From contig CM048853.1 in assembly GCA_026545225.1 (NCBI GenBank), positions 47,479,755 to 47,543,754 on the forward strand: a DNA stretch of 64,000 nucleotides. The letters run 5' to 3'. The notes beneath the pieces are model-generated. The model was not told the origin of the DNA. It did not search any database and worked only from the letters and a program-made list of their open reading frames with translations. The first letter of the stretch is position 1; the number at the start of each line of letters is the position of its first letter. The position numbers were made by a program, and so were the translations under genes. The DNA comes from Cornus controversa. Lineage: Eukaryota > Streptophyta > Magnoliopsida > Cornales > Cornaceae. Below are positions 35,459-48,781 of this stretch, one piece after another.

Positions 35459-36850
35459 TACTGGTGTGACATGTTAACAATCGGATGTTTTGGAGATGTT
35501 TAGAAAGAAAAACTAATAGAAATAATTCTTATCCAAAAATTTAATTTCACTCCCTTATTGTCAATGTGAATGTGATCATACACCCTCACATGTGTAAGCA
35601 ATTACAACCATCTACTATAGTACAATACTATATAGCGTACTGCAAAAAAAAATTAGCATGGATAAAAGTTATTCACTTATAGTTGAGATGTCATTGAACA
35701 TGTTTGAAATAAAACATCTTGTTTCGTTGCATAAAATTAGTGTCTTGAAATTCAAATTAAAAAAAAATATATAGTTTAAACAAAGTGAAGATATTTATAC
35801 ATATCATTACTAAATATCTATTTATATCTAGATTTAGACTTACTTTTATCTGATCGTTAAGACAAAATGACAGATTAGTTTTAACTCGTTTAAACTAATG
35901 TTTTGTTTCCTTGCATGCAATTAGAATTGAGTTGGAAAAGTTTGAATCTGTTTGTTTATGTATTAATTGGAATTGGAAAAATAATTGCTCAATGTTTCTG
36001 AAGAGTTGCAACATATGTCGAGAGGCTTCCATTTATTATGTATGATTGTACGAATTATATATTAGTCAAAAGGCAGGGTAAGAAAGGATTTAGTTAAGAT
36101 TAAAGATAAAGAACTTGAATCAGATTAGGTCGAGAGTTATTTTATGTGAATGAAATATTAGGTTCCATTACATGAAATTATCATGACATTAAGTGGTGGA
36201 GTCCACTAGTCGACTCACATAAAAATAAAATTGGACAGTGTTATCGCCCTTCAAATCATTATTATTTAATTGACGAAGATATTAACTTTTCCGGAAACCA
36301 ATAATGCATAAATCACGTCAAATCAAGACCAATCAATATTCGAATGGAACAGATTCAAACTTTTCCTATAATAGTTTTCAATGCGAAATGGACACCAATT
36401 CCAATTCGAAAACAATAATTCTATTTTGAGTTAAAAATGTTCTATTCCATTTTGTTTTAGTTAACCATCGGGTAATGATAAGTCTAAAATATAGTTATAA
36501 ATAAGTATTTAGTAATTATACACACAAATTTCTTAATTTTGTAACTACAATATTAACCACCATGTATGACATGTTCTTCTTTATAAAATAAACCAACAGT
36601 ATGCTACTGGGAGTTCAGATGGGACACCCAATTCATGGAAAGGAACTCTTTTCAAAATTTGTCTCCTACCATTTGTTTCCAAGGTCGAAGTATAGCACAG
36701 ATATTTTTTTAGAAAAATATAAACATAAATAAATATTTAATGATCATATGGCATGATTTATTTTTTATTTTTTTGGGTAAAGTAATACATGCATGAAGCC
36801 GAAGGTGTTACTTTTTGTTAAAATGTAATCATAAGTCAAAACATATACAC
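35459..36850. other. AT-rich spacer, no gene seen
   Basis: No ORF with protein-like composition, no tRNA-like cloverleaf and no strong repeat other than the diverged block near 36175. Confidence 0.5.
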
Positions 36851-37326
36851 TACGAAGCTCGGACATAGAATACGGGTATAATACGACATGAAAAACTCTA
36901 AAAAAGCACGATACAGACACGACAAAGATATGTCTATCAAATAATAATATAATAATATATATTCATTATTAAAAAAAAAAAAATACTACATTATAAAGAT
37001 ACTTCATTCATCATCAAACAATTAACAATCAAACAAACTTATAAACAAAAATAGACAAATTGATTAAAGATCCATACTTATTCAGCTATGATCGATTCTT
37101 CAATTTTTTGTTCATTTTTTACTTCTCTACATATATTTAGTTGAGATTGTTCATCATAACTCAATCGCGTATAAATTTATTTCAAAATACTAATACATCA
37201 TTGGTACAAAATGTTTGAGGAGTGTTTAAAAAATAATTATTTTAGGACACTTCTATGAAGTATCTGACACATGTCTGGAGAGTGTTCGAGTGTCCGACAT
37301 GAATACATAAAGTGTTCGTGCTTCTA
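36851..37326. mobile_element. GTGTC-rich element, copy 2 (about 476 bp)
   Basis: Left end TACGAAGCTCGGACATAG; right end, inverted, TAGAAGCACGAACACTTT. The subterminal right part holds GGACACTTCT, GTGTTCGAGTGTCCGACATG motifs. The internal ATTCATTATT-A tract and AACAAACTTATAAACAAAAA are shared with copy 3 (44098-44616). The target duplication is not clear because both flanks are TA-rich. Confidence 0.65.
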
Positions 37327-38861
37327 GAATATATATATATATAACATGCTCTTCCCTGCAAGAAAAACTAATCCTATCCACAAATTATGGGGATGTATAC
37401 CTCATATATAGGTCATTCAATTTATTGAAACTATATCCTTATTATTCACTCTATACCAATAAAAACAAGAAGAAAAGATAAAGATATTTTGGTCACAGCA
37501 TGTAAGCGGTTTTAAGGAATGGTCGGCATTGATCAATTCATATGCATAACCGATGTAGTTGTCGTCTACAATGAAAGGGATGTGAGTAGTTGTCATTTTA
37601 AAATGAAAACGAAAGTTATTTTGACAGTTATCAGAATGTTTCCTAACAAATTATTTATTTTTTATTCCCTCCAAGAAATAAAACCCAAGAGCTGGAAAAA
37701 CGAAAAGAAATAATTTTGAGCTAATACAAATTATTTAAAATATATAAGTTACCTTTGTGTTCTCTTCTTTCTTTGTCAATCCAAAGTTAAAAGGTTTTCA
37801 AGTTTATCACAACTTATTTTGATATGTTCAAATTCAAATATAAGAAACAGGAAATAAGAAGCACACGGACATATTTTTCATGCTAAACAAAAGAAATTGA
37901 TACACCACATATATATGGGTAAAGTGCAAAAAAAAAAAAATCCGTTGTATGAAAAATGTGCAAGAACATTCCTATTATTTGACATGTGTATATAAATTCT
38001 TATAATTTCAAAATTTAGAACAAATTGCCCTTATTACATGTATCGGTTGAAAAATAGCCGTTGATAATGTCAGACTTTTTTTAAAACCAAAAGTACAATT
38101 TTTGTTGTTTAACGTTTTACTTTATTTATTTATTTATAAAGTAAGGGTACTTTAGTCTTTTCATTGTTCAATTTCTCTAAAATTGAAGATTTGTCTTTAT
38201 TTGCACAAATTGAAAAATATAGAAGGTTTTACACAATAGAGAGGTATTTATACATTTTTTATACAGGTGATGATGTTTTTTGTACTTTATCTTATATTTA
38301 TTGATTACATTTCGGATATGCGTAAACCCACACACACTTGGTGAGACTTTTTATTTTGGAAGGTTAATAAGTATCACTCGACTACATTTTATGCTAGTTA
38401 GTAAAATTATTTATATATATAATATATATACGGAGTATTATTTATTATTTGTATATTGGATTGGAATAAATCACTATTATTCACCCGTGACAAACCAACT
38501 AGAGGTACAAACTAAAATCTAGTTACAATTAAATATAAAGAACTTTATAAATCAACACAGGAAATGACCTTTGGCAAGTGGATAGATGCATGTGGTGTAA
38601 ATAGGTCCATTGATTGGTATATACTCCTGATTTCTGTCACTATATTTTTATTTTTCCATGAAATAATTCATGGAATCACATGTCTTGGTATTTGGACCAG
38701 TTTGATATTCTCCAATATATCACTTACGTGTAAAGGACATAAAGGATGTATTTCAAATGATTCACTAATTCTGTCAACTAGCTAGTTAGGTTAGTCTATA
38801 TATATAAATATATAGCTTGTGTAATTAGACAAAAAGCTAAAAATCATTAAAAAAAAAGAAA
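37327..38861. other. AT-rich spacer, no gene seen
   Basis: Contains short low-complexity tracts and decayed insertion-like text (for example AAAGTGCAAAAAA at 37921, also found inside the element at 26524-27279), but nothing with definable ends. Confidence 0.45.
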
Positions 38862-39406
38862 AGGTAAATTACTCCCACATTTTCTAGAGTTTGTCTTAAT
38901 TACTCTCAGATTAAAGTAGTAAAAAAAATTTGGTCAACCTCCCCTCTGATTTGGTTAACTTTACTCTGACCACCTCTGCCCCTGCCGTTAGTTGACTATT
39001 AGTAAGATTAAAAGTCAGTTAAATATATAAATTGAAATGTCAAAAATGTCCTTATATGATGTAAAAGGACAAAATTAACATTATTATTAATCATATGAAA
39101 TGATCACTTTAACCATGACATTTTAGACAAAAAAAAAAAAAAATCATTACCTTCTTATCACTTTTGATTACCAATAATTAATAATTAATTTTTTTATTTT
39201 AATATAATAATTTACCATTGAATATGTATAATTAATCAAATTATATAAAATATAGTTAATAAAATTTATATTATTAAAAATATATAGATAATGTCATAAT
39301 ATATATATATATATATGTAATATGTGTTAAAATATATAATTAGTTAATGTGTACCAATTGTATGAAATTTATGATTAATTTTAATCATATGCTAATATAT
39401 AAATAA

Positions 39407-39437
<31 letters not shown>

Positions 39438-39869
39438 GACATTATCTATATGTTTTTAATAATATAAATTTTATTAACTATATTTTATATAATTTGATTA
39501 ATTATACATAATTCAATGCTAAAGTATTATATTTAATATTAAAATTAAAATATTAATTATTAATTATTTGTAATCAAAAGTGAGAAGGTAATGGATTTTT
39601 TTTTTTTGTCTAAAATGTCATGGTTAAAGTGGTCATTTCATATGATTAATAATAAGGTTAATTTTGTCCTTTTACAGCATATAAGGGTATTTTTGACATT
39701 TCAATTTATATATTTAACTGACTTTTAACCTTACTAACAGTCAACTAACGACAAGGGTGGTCGGAGTAAAATCGACCAAACCTGAGGGGAGGTTGATCGA
39801 ATTTCTTTTACTACTTTAATCTAAAAGTAATTAAGGCATACCCCAAGGGAGGTGGGAGTAATTTATCCT
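38862..39869. mobile_element. 1-kb foldback (long inverted repeat) element
   Basis: Left end AGGTAAATTACTCCCAC; right end, inverted, AGGATAAATTACTCCCAC. Inverted similarity continues without a break through AGTAGTAAAAGAAATT, GTTAGTTGACTGTTAGTAAG, TTAACTGACTTTTAA, TGTCAAAAATxxCCTTATAT, CATATGAAATGACCACTTTA and deep into the AT-rich centre, so each arm is about 440 bp and the loop roughly 100 nt. It has no coding sequence. Terminal TAAATTAC-type ends recur in the smaller element at 41206-41599. A flanking duplication cannot be scored because both flanks are A-rich. Confidence 0.85.
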
Positions 39870-40155
39870 AAAAAAAATTAGTGGTGCTTTTATAAGAAAA
39901 TGAAAATAAATTGGTACAATTTTTAATTTAAAAAAAAAAAAACTAAAATGAAAATTATTTTAAAGAAGACCTAAATTTTCTTAAATTTATATTAAAGGCG
40001 TTTTCGTTATTATAACATCACTTTGCAACAATTGGATAACTCAGAGAAATTTTATGTCAAACTGTTGTTTTGGCTGAGAAATTTTGTCTCAAAAATTGAA
40101 AATGGAAGGGGTTTTTATGTAATTTGTCTGTAATATTATATTAACCATTATTTAT

Positions 40156-40161
<6 letters not shown>

Positions 40162-40206
<45 letters not shown>
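40162..40206. repeat. (TA)n microsatellite
   Basis: About 21 uninterrupted TA units, among the longest in the window. Confidence 0.95.
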
Positions 40207-40210
<4 letters not shown>

Positions 40211-40259
40211 AGATTGGTATAAAAGGATAAAAAAATCAATCTAACGGTCAAAAATGATA

Positions 40260-40468
40260 AAAATTAATCATGTGGTTTAAAATGTCTTTTACTATTTACG
40301 GTCTAAATTACTCTATTTAATAATCACAGTTGCAAGTGCATGATAGTGTCGTAGGCACAGATATGGTTAAAAAATTAATCAAGTGGTTCAAAATATCTTT
40401 TACTATCTACAGTCTAAAACTACTCTATCTAACGATCACGGTTGCAAGTGCATGATAGTGTCGTAGGA
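40260..40468. repeat. tandem duplication of about 110 bp
   Basis: Two copies (40260-40355 and 40371-40468) share AAATTAATCA, TTTTACTAT, GTCTAAA and end with the identical GTTGCAAGTGCATGATAGTG followed by TCGTAGG. Confidence 0.85.
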
Positions 40469-40902
40469 CAAGTATACACTAGTGTGTATATATATATATA
40501 TATATATATAAACATTTGGTTGACAGTATAAACTTCAAGTACAGGCAAAGGGAAATTTCTGACAAATCAGTACAGTCTTCTGTTAAAACATGTCCCATTC
40601 CATGGTAAATTTTGATCCATAACTCAAGTTAAGGACTTGTGGCTACAAACCCATGCCATATCTCTCACACACATATATAGATATATGCATGCATGCATGC
40701 ACCTATAGGTTATAATGAAGGTTTCTGCATTAACTCAGTTTATGGAGCAAAGGTTGGAACCCTTTATAATTTTTTCATCAAAGCACTGTACCCCAAATTC
40801 ACCCCACCTTGTGAATGCTTAATCAAGAAACTAGGACTGCTTTACCTTAACAGTTGCATCTAGATTTCCCATTGAAATATGTGTCGGTCTATATATGCGT
40901 AC

Positions 40903-42459
40903 ATGAGTAATGCTACTCGCAGTTGCTAGGCTTAATATCATTTCACATTCGCTGAGAATTTAACGCGTGAAAATATTTTTTTCAACAATTTTTTATTTCT
41001 GCAATTAATTTTCTTGGTCTCTCATTTACAATAATTACTATTATGCCCTATTACTATTTTAAAGAAGAGTAAATTATATTAATCTCTCCTGAAATTTTGT
41101 CAATATACATTAATTATCTTTTTTCAACAACTTATTTCTGTAATTAATTTTCTTGAGTCTCTCATTTACAATAATTACCATTATGACCTATTACTATTTT
41201 AAAGATGGATAAATTACATTAACCTTCCTTGAAATTTCGTCAATATATACTTATCTCCTCTCTTCTTTGCAAAATTATACTGACCTTCCTTAAGGTTTGT
41301 ATTTTTTCAACGCTGACATCCCCTCTTGTTGGCAAAATTACACTAACTCTCATTGAGATTTATATTTTTGTAACACCGTGTTCCCTTCCATTAACGGCTG
41401 TTATTGGTCAACGCGATCAACGTGTACACAAGAATCATTCATTTGTGTGATATTGTAAGGATAGAAACGTAATTACACAAGATTCATTAACGACATCCTC
41501 TTGATAGCTTTAATAGAAGAGGTTAGTGTAATTTTACAAACAAGAAGAGAGGTAAGTGTATTTTGACGAAACCTCAGGACAGGTCAATGTAATTTACCCT
41601 TTAAAGAAAAAAGACTCCCCATGAATGTTCTTCTCTCTCTAAACTCCCCTTTTCTCTCTCTAAAATTTTCTTCGTAAAAAAAGAGTTTTTCTTGGCATAA
41701 TATCTTTTTTATTTATTCATAACTATCCAATACCTAATTGTTAGTTTTTAGATATGTAAACGAAAATTAAAAAAAAAAGAAAATTTTATGAATGAGTTGG
41801 GAACAAATTAACACGTATAAACATCAATTGAGAGAGGGACCTAACAAAAAATCCTACAAGAGTGAGAGACCTAACAAAAAAAACAACCAAAAGAGAATCG
41901 TACCAATGATTTACCTCATCTAATACAATTACTTCCTTCCAATTAATAAAAGCCCAACTAGTAGTAAATTTAAAAAGAGAGTTCTACCAATATATATATA
42001 TATATATATATATCAAGAGGAATGGTTTAGTCATGTATTTATTCCTTCTTATTTTGAATCTGATTTTTTTTTTTTAAATACTTAACTATTTAATGGATCA
42101 AATTTTTTTTCTTTTTCTTTCTTCTTTGTAGAAGAAGAGTTTATTTTTTTTATAAGGTCCTGAATATTCTTTCCTTTTATAATATTAAAAATTAATAAAA
42201 AATAACTTCTTTTTTTTTTACAATTTTGAGAGAGAGAAAAGGTGAGGTGTTTAGAGAGAAAGAGACATTCTTGTTGTCTTGTTGAGTCTTTCTTCTTTAA
42301 AATATTAACATGGTATAATAGTAATTATGGTAAATGAGACATCCAAGAAAATTAACTGCAAAAATAAAAGTTATTGGAATAAACATTTACACGTATCAAA
42401 TCCTCAACTAGCGTGTGGAGCCGACAATCACTTTGATGACTGCTGCTAGCACTTCTCAT
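40903..42459. mobile_element. outer TIR element of about 1.56 kb carrying a nested MITE
   Basis: The left end ATGAGTAATGCTACTCGCAGT-type sequence is inverted at the right end (ATGAGAAGTGCTAGCAGCAG when reverse-complemented). Inner inverted blocks confirm one element: TTTTCTTGG with CTCATTTACAATAATTACTA at 41010-41050 against 42305-42360 inverted, and CTCTCTCTAAACTCC...TTCTCTCTCTAAAATT at 41630-41675 against 42220-42260 inverted. The left part was later duplicated and interrupted by the element at 41206-41599. No ORF. No clear target duplication. Confidence 0.65.
41206..41599. mobile_element. 394-bp MITE nested in the outer element, 8-bp target duplication
   Basis: Ends: TGGATAAATTACATTAACCT and, inverted, GGGTAAATTACATTGACCT, with inverted similarity continuing (GTCAATATATACTTATCTCC against GTCAAAATACACTTACCTCT). 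The flanks 41198-41205 and 41600-41607 are both TTTAAAGA. A truncated left end of the same MITE, with the same TTTAAAGA in front, lies at 41058-41117. Target and MITE start were therefore duplicated together after insertion. Confidence 0.85.
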
Positions 42460-43429
42460 GTGTATATACATATATAATTATTGGCCTGCTTCTATGAAAG
42501 AGTTATACTAATTAAAGGATTCTGACCTTCCATGGGAAATGCCTCCCCCTTAAATGAATTTCATTTTAAGCTCATTCTTTTCGAAAATTATTAGATGGTC
42601 TTGAATTATAGGCCACTTGGTGATCTAGCCTAGTCTAAGCAAAATTCATATTAAGGTTTTTTGTGATTTCTTATTATAGTCCTATGGGTCACATTTCAAA
42701 ATATGGCCTATATGGTTGAACGCTAGAAGTTCAAATCGACATATTGACACAATTTTTGATGTAGTTTCGACGAGCTTGTTTTGATTAAAAAATGCTCAAT
42801 CATTCCTAATGAAAAAAAAGAAGGCCAACGAGCTTTGTTACTGGCATACATTGTTTTTTGACCAAATTCTATCATTTAAGATCCTTAAATTGCGTTTCAT
42901 GACTTATAGGAGACCGTTGAATATTTCAAAATTTTTGTTAGTGGTTTAAATGGACTCAAATTTTTAGTGATTTTGTTTCTTATTCTCTATTTTCGTAATT
43001 TTTAGAGATAGTAAAATTTTGAACTAATTTTCTGTTCTTCTTATGTTATTAGTTTCCATACGCGGTTAGGTGTTCCTTTTTATAAATGCATGTACAGAAG
43101 AGCAAAGAGCATAATATTGATTTGATTAATAATATTTTTAGAGTTTTCTTTGCATATAATTTATAAAATCAAAGTCTGTATATTGTTCATCCGTGAACGC
43201 CATAAATTCCTCTACGTATTTTTTTAGTTGACGAATTCTAATTCAACTGGATCACATAAGTTGATGAGTTGATTGCATAATCGAACACCATCTAATTATC
43301 TCTCCTTCTTTCTGTTCCGTACCTTTTTATCACGATCCTCGTGGTATCTAGACATTTCACCTAACATTATTAACGGTCAATACTGCAAAATCGAAGTACA
43401 AACCAAAAATATGCACAAGCACGTATATA
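42460..43429. other. AT-rich spacer, no gene seen
   Basis: No ORF over about 60 codons with protein-like composition and no repeat with definable ends. Confidence 0.5.
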
Positions 43430-43437
43430 CACACACA

Positions 43438-44078
43438 TAGAGGTGGCAATTTCCTCCGTCCCGGTGGGTTTCCGCCTCGCTCTATCCCTAATGGAGGAGA
43501 TTTGATCCGCCCCAAATAGGAGTAGGGACGGATATGATTTTTTTAAAGAAAATTCGCCTAGTACCCGCCCCACCCCGATTATATATATATATAGTGACAT
43601 AATTGTATGAAATGTGTCATTTGTTTTATTATTATATAGTATATTAGATATATGGCAACTACTAGAGTTACCTTGTTTGTTCTATTCCTCTCTTTATCTT
43701 ATGGCTAAAAGAGAACTCTCTTTATCTTATGTACATAATAGATCTATAATAATAAAAAAAAATTCTTGAAGACCAAAATTGTTTCTATCTCCATCTACAT
43801 ATATATGTATGTTTGTGTTATTTTCTTTGGTCCTATATATTGGAGTTTTGACTGTAGGAGTGTTGTATCATTGTTTAGATACATTTAGTCCAAATATCGA
43901 ATTCAAAGCAAATAAAGAAAAGAATTTTAAGGATTTTGTTATTCCTCTCTTTCTCTAAATGGGGCGGTGGTGGTATCTTTACGACAAACCCGTTAGGGTT
44001 CTTAATGGAAGATGAATTTAATATTTCCTTAACGGAGCGGGGTAGGGTTTTGGCATACCCGCCCCGTTGCCATCCCTA
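43438..44078. mobile_element. 641-bp hAT-like non-autonomous element
   Basis: Ends TAGAGGTGGCAA at left and, inverted, TAGGGATGGCAA at right, followed on both sides by GC-rich CCCGCCCC-type subterminal sequence (GGTGGGTTTCCGCC left; GGGGCGGGTATGCC inverted right). The flanks 43430-43437 and 44079-44086 are both CACACACA: an 8-bp match as expected for hAT, though in a simple-sequence context. The TAGGGxTGGCAA terminus is a familiar plant hAT signature. Confidence 0.8.
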
Positions 44079-44097
44079 CACACACATTCTCATAATT

Positions 44098-44616
44098 TAG
44101 GAATTACAGACACAAGACACGGGTATGACATGACATGAACATGACGATATGAGAAATTCTAAAAAATAGAAAACAGACACAGCGATGATACGATTATAAA
44201 ATAATAATATAATATATTAATATATATTAATTATTCAACAAAAAAAAATTACATTACAGAAATACTTCAATTCATCACCAAACAAACTTATAAACAAAAA
44301 TAGACAAATGAATTAAAATAGATTAAAGAACGAGACTTATTTAGTCATTTACATATATTTAACTTTGATTTTTAATCATAACTTATTCGCATATAATTTT
44401 CTTTCGAAATACTTAATATACATGACACGTGTTCGAGAGTGTCCAAAAAGTGTCTGAAAAGTGTCCAAGGAGTATCCGAGAAGTATTCTAAAAAAAATGT
44501 TAGAATACTTTTATATAGTGTCTGACATGTGTCCGAGAAGTGTTCAAGTATTCAACACGGTGTTCGAGTGTCCGACACTGATATGGCACCCTTAGTGAAG
44601 TGTCCATGCTTTATAA
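44098..44616. mobile_element. GTGTC-rich element, copy 3 (519 bp)
   Basis: Left end TAGGAATTACAGACACAAG; right end, inverted, TTATAAAGCATGGACACTTC. The flanks CTCATAATT (44089-44097) and CTCATAACT (44617-44625) agree at 8 of 9 positions, fitting a Mutator-type 9-bp duplication. The right subterminal block repeats GTGTCC/GTGTCTGA motifs about every 12-20 bp. It starts 19 bp after the hAT-like element ends. Confidence 0.7.
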
Positions 44617-46312
44617 CTCATAACTCGAGCGGATCAGATCATATACATACCCTTAAAATATAAGGCACAAGAACATATTTCCATCTTAATTTTACAAATT
44701 AAGTAATTTTTCTATTATAAGAAAATATATGTGTATAATTCATAGGAAACCAAGCAAAATTGTAAAATAAATGGCTAGAAAAGAAAACCTCTTGTGAAGA
44801 TTTGAAGAAGCAAACTCTCATGACTCTATCTATGGTTTCATTTAAAGTTAATTTGTATTTCTTCATCACAGGCTTCATGGCCCATAAACCTGACGTTAGA
44901 AATGTCTTTGCATATGATGATGCCTTTAGTCCTCGTGATTTTGTGAATATGCAATTTTAAATTAATGAATTGGTTTAGATTGGTAATAATAATTATTATT
45001 CTAATTAATAGTAATTAATGATATTAATAACAAGTTTTGGCGACATGACAACTGAAAATTGTAGACAATTAGCATGTTAATTCCACAAGCTAATCACGGG
45101 TATGACTTGCTTGTACGTATGGTCCACTTAAAGGGTATGTGGGCCATCATATTCAAATGTATGTATGGCCCACTCTTCGTGTCCCTACTACATAGACACA
45201 ATGTAGAATCTTTTGTATTTTTTTTGCATTAGATAAAAAGCCTATCAATTAGCATGCATATACGTACATATATTGTTGTCTTTCACAATGAATCACAGGT
45301 ACAGAGTTCTTCAAAAAAAAAAAATAATAATAATAATAATTTTTATTTATTTAAAAAATAGCAGAATTATTACTGTCACATGGTTTGAAAATTTTCTTTT
45401 GTATACTTTGAAAATACCCTCCAAGAATATGATCACCAAGTATCTTGCAAAGAAGAATGGTTTCAAACTTTTTTCTTCTAAAAATTTGAAAATTTTCACT
45501 TTTAGTTTACGCACTAGGGTAATTAACAAAAAGAAAATTTTATTTCAACATATTCATTAACGAATTATATCGTGTTGAGTTAAAGTACCGATTGAGAGAG
45601 TAAAAGTTCAAGTCTGAGAGCATATAATTTATAAAAATAATTAGATTTCAGAAAAGTGATAAGTTCATTACATGCCTATTTCGATATCATGTTAATAATC
45701 AACAACTTCAAAAATTAAATTTCAATTTTAAAAATATTAATATTTATGAGTATATATATTCTCAACGATCTTATATGCCCAATGACATATTTGAATGTTC
45801 TAAGGGCATATCATATATTCATCGTTGTAGACCTAAGCATGTGACTTAATAATATATATTTTTTATTTCAAAGTAAAAAAAAAGGGTTCAAGTCCCCCAT
45901 GTGTACTGTGGCAGTTCATCTTGCCAGGACAATATATATATATATATATATAGGCACACATAATTCTAGGAATAAAAAGTTGGGCAATTTCTCATCAATT
46001 AAGGGGAAGAAGGTGTTCCTCAGTCATTGTTGCATTTTGGATTAGAATAAGAGATACCAACAAATGTGATTTGAAAGATGTTTTGGAGTATTAATTGACA
46101 CAATAGAATTATTAATTAAATTAAAAACACTTCAAATATTTAAATGATTATAGACTACATTCCTCTCACTTCTCCTCCTCAATCAAGAACCTTTCGTTTT
46201 AGTGTTCAAAGATCAAACTGGCAAATGGGGTCCAAAGTTCATATTTAATAAAGTTACTTACATGCATGTCATGGAGAGTTAGGCTGTAGCTTTCCCTCAT
46301 ATCTCAATCACA

Positions 46313-46352
<40 letters not shown>

Positions 46353-47941
46353 CAAACTTCTCCTTCCCATCTCATGGTACCACAGAAGACGTTTTGTTTC
46401 AAAGTGATCTCCAATATTAACAGCCAGAAGGTCAACAGTCAACTTCCCTGTGCATGCCAATGTGCCCTTAACCAATGGCATTAGTGATTAAATTGTATTA
46501 TCCAAAATCCATAGATCATATATAGGGTAGGTGGTTGAATCTATAGATGTCCCATTGAAATGATTAATATGATAATAAGAAAATCTTAATAACGATACTA
46601 ATAGAGTGATTAGACATTGATTGAAGCAGACAGTGGATTATCAATATTATTGCATGCATGCACTGGAATTTTGCTTTAATAATTATATTTTCAAGATTCA
46701 GTTGGATTGCATAATGAAGCCATTGAATCAGGATGAGCTGAAATTGCTCTTTCCAATTATCAATCATTATTGCAATATATATATATAACACACTGGTGTA
46801 TTCTTGTTTATACGGTACTATAAGAAAAATTGTTATATTGAATAAATAATTTTAAAAATACGAGAGTAGATGAATGTGTATGTAAATTTAGATGTGAATG
46901 TAGTAAGTTATCATGACCGTTAGATCGACTAAGAAAATTATTTTACATGTGATCAAATATGATCATATATTTGTAGTCCACTAGTCCCTTGTCTCAATTA
47001 GGTGATCTAATAATTAGATAGGAAATAAATCCAACTTAATTTGAGTTGAAATCGGATATGATCATATATTTGTAGTCCCTTGTTTGTCTGAATGTTTAAG
47101 AACAGTTTCATTCTCAAAATTGTTAAAAAAAATTAAAATTTATTTGATTTGGTTTCTTTCTTAAAACTGTTCTTAGAATTTTGATTTTCCAAACTGCTAC
47201 TTTTCATTGTCTTCAGAACAAATCATTTCATAATTAAATAATGTTGCCAAACATGGCCTTAAAAACTAATTCTGATCATTGTTGCTTCACAAGCCTACGA
47301 GTACCAATAACCCGCACGAGTGACCCAATAGATAAGAGATTTTTTGGAAAGAGCAATAAACTCCAACGTTGTTAATTTGATTCTCACATGATGCAAAAAT
47401 ACCTCCAAATACCAAGAATACATGGACAAGATATTAATGTACTAAGGTCATTGATTCAAATTTTATGAATGAACTAAAAATAAAATACCACCAAAAGTTA
47501 TAGTCTAGTGGTCAAGTTGAAGGTCGAGTTGAATTTTTTTATTTTTTAAAACAAGGACAAAGTGTGAGGGTGTGAGTTTATTGCCAATATAAAATAAATA
47601 AAAATAAAAATTGCCCCATACTAGTGAGCAGTGACGGAGTTTGATATTTACCTTAGTGGGGCTGGCTAATGAATAATAATAAGATAAAAATTTTTTAACC
47701 AAAATAATAAATAATAAAATTTAATTTTTTTTCAATAAATTTATAATTATCCTCAACAAATTTTCATCTCTTGAATGCGATGATGATATCAATGCCTATA
47801 AATGTTTTTCTGAACTAATCTATTGATGTTAATAAAATTATGCACTTTTTTTCTCCTTTTTTTTTTTACGAAAATTATAAAATTTATTTTGCAAAAAAAA
47901 AAAAAGGCTAAAAAAATTATTAGGATTTCTTGCAAATTAGC
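44617..47941. other. AT-rich spacer, no gene seen
   Basis: Contains (TA)n runs near 45933 and 46315 and short decayed stretches (for example GGGTTCAAGTCCCCC at 45885) but no credible ORF or element with two ends. Confidence 0.45.
46315..46350. repeat. (TA)n microsatellite
   Basis: About 18 uninterrupted TA units. Confidence 0.95.
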
Positions 47942-47944
47942 TTA

Positions 47945-48421
47945 AGTTTTGTTTGGATAAACAGGAGAGAAAAGAAAAGAAATAATAATATTAGTTATGA
48001 GAGAAAAGAAAAGAAAAGAGAGGATAATATGTATTCATGTTTGGATAAATTATGAAGGGAAAGAAAGAAAATGATTGCATTCTTATTTGAAAAAGGTAAA
48101 AGGGAAAAGAGAAAAGAAACCATTTTAATTAATTTACTATCATGTCCTTTTGTGTTTATATTACAAGATATACCCAAATGTCTTTTAAATTTTATTTTTT
48201 AAAATGTTAGGGTTATTTTTGATATTATGAAAGATTCACAATTCTCTTCAAGTTTTCTCACTTTTGGGAGGATAGCATAGGAGAGATTTGAATGGATAAG
48301 ATATCCCTCCAAATCACTCACAATCCTTTCTTTTCTCTTACTAATGACAATCCAAACATAAAAAATACTATCATTCTCTTTCTTTTCTTTTCCTTCCAAT
48401 TCTATCAATCCAAACGAGCCC
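47945..48421. mobile_element. 477-bp Harbinger/Tourist-like MITE
   Basis: Left end AGTTTTGTTTGGATAAACAG; right end, inverted, GGGCTCGTTTGGATTGATAG. TTA on both sides (47942-47944, 48422-48424) matches the 3-bp target duplication of PIF/Harbinger elements. Inner parts are symmetric purine/pyrimidine-rich tracts (AGAAAAGAAAAGAAA left, TTTCTTTTCTTTTCC right), so the whole can fold back. Confidence 0.65.
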
Positions 48422-48781
48422 TTAGTGTTGGAATTTTTTTTATAATTCTTAGACTTCGTGTTTTTCTTTTTAGAGAGATTGAGAAATTGGGATTTGGAAC
48501 CCGTAAGGATATATATTTTTAGTCAATTTTGGCGGGGCAAGTTTACAATTGTTGAATAATACAACTATAAAATTAGAATAACCTCCACTTTAGCTCTATG
48601 TGGCTCTAGCATTGCTCATACGAGGTTCATTGATGATCAATCTCTTTGATTTTAGTTTTAATATATGGTGAAAAACACAAAATTTAAGCAAAGGTATCAT
48701 TTAGTAAGTCATAAATTGACAACCCACACAGGTAATCCAGTGAATAATAAGTCTTTTGGGAAGAATCCTAAACTCGAATCT

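Noticed and set aside
45870..45925. GGGTTCAAGTCCC, resembling a tRNA T-loop
   Set aside because: No acceptor, D or anticodon arms can be paired around it, and similar phrases occur in decayed insertions elsewhere in the window.
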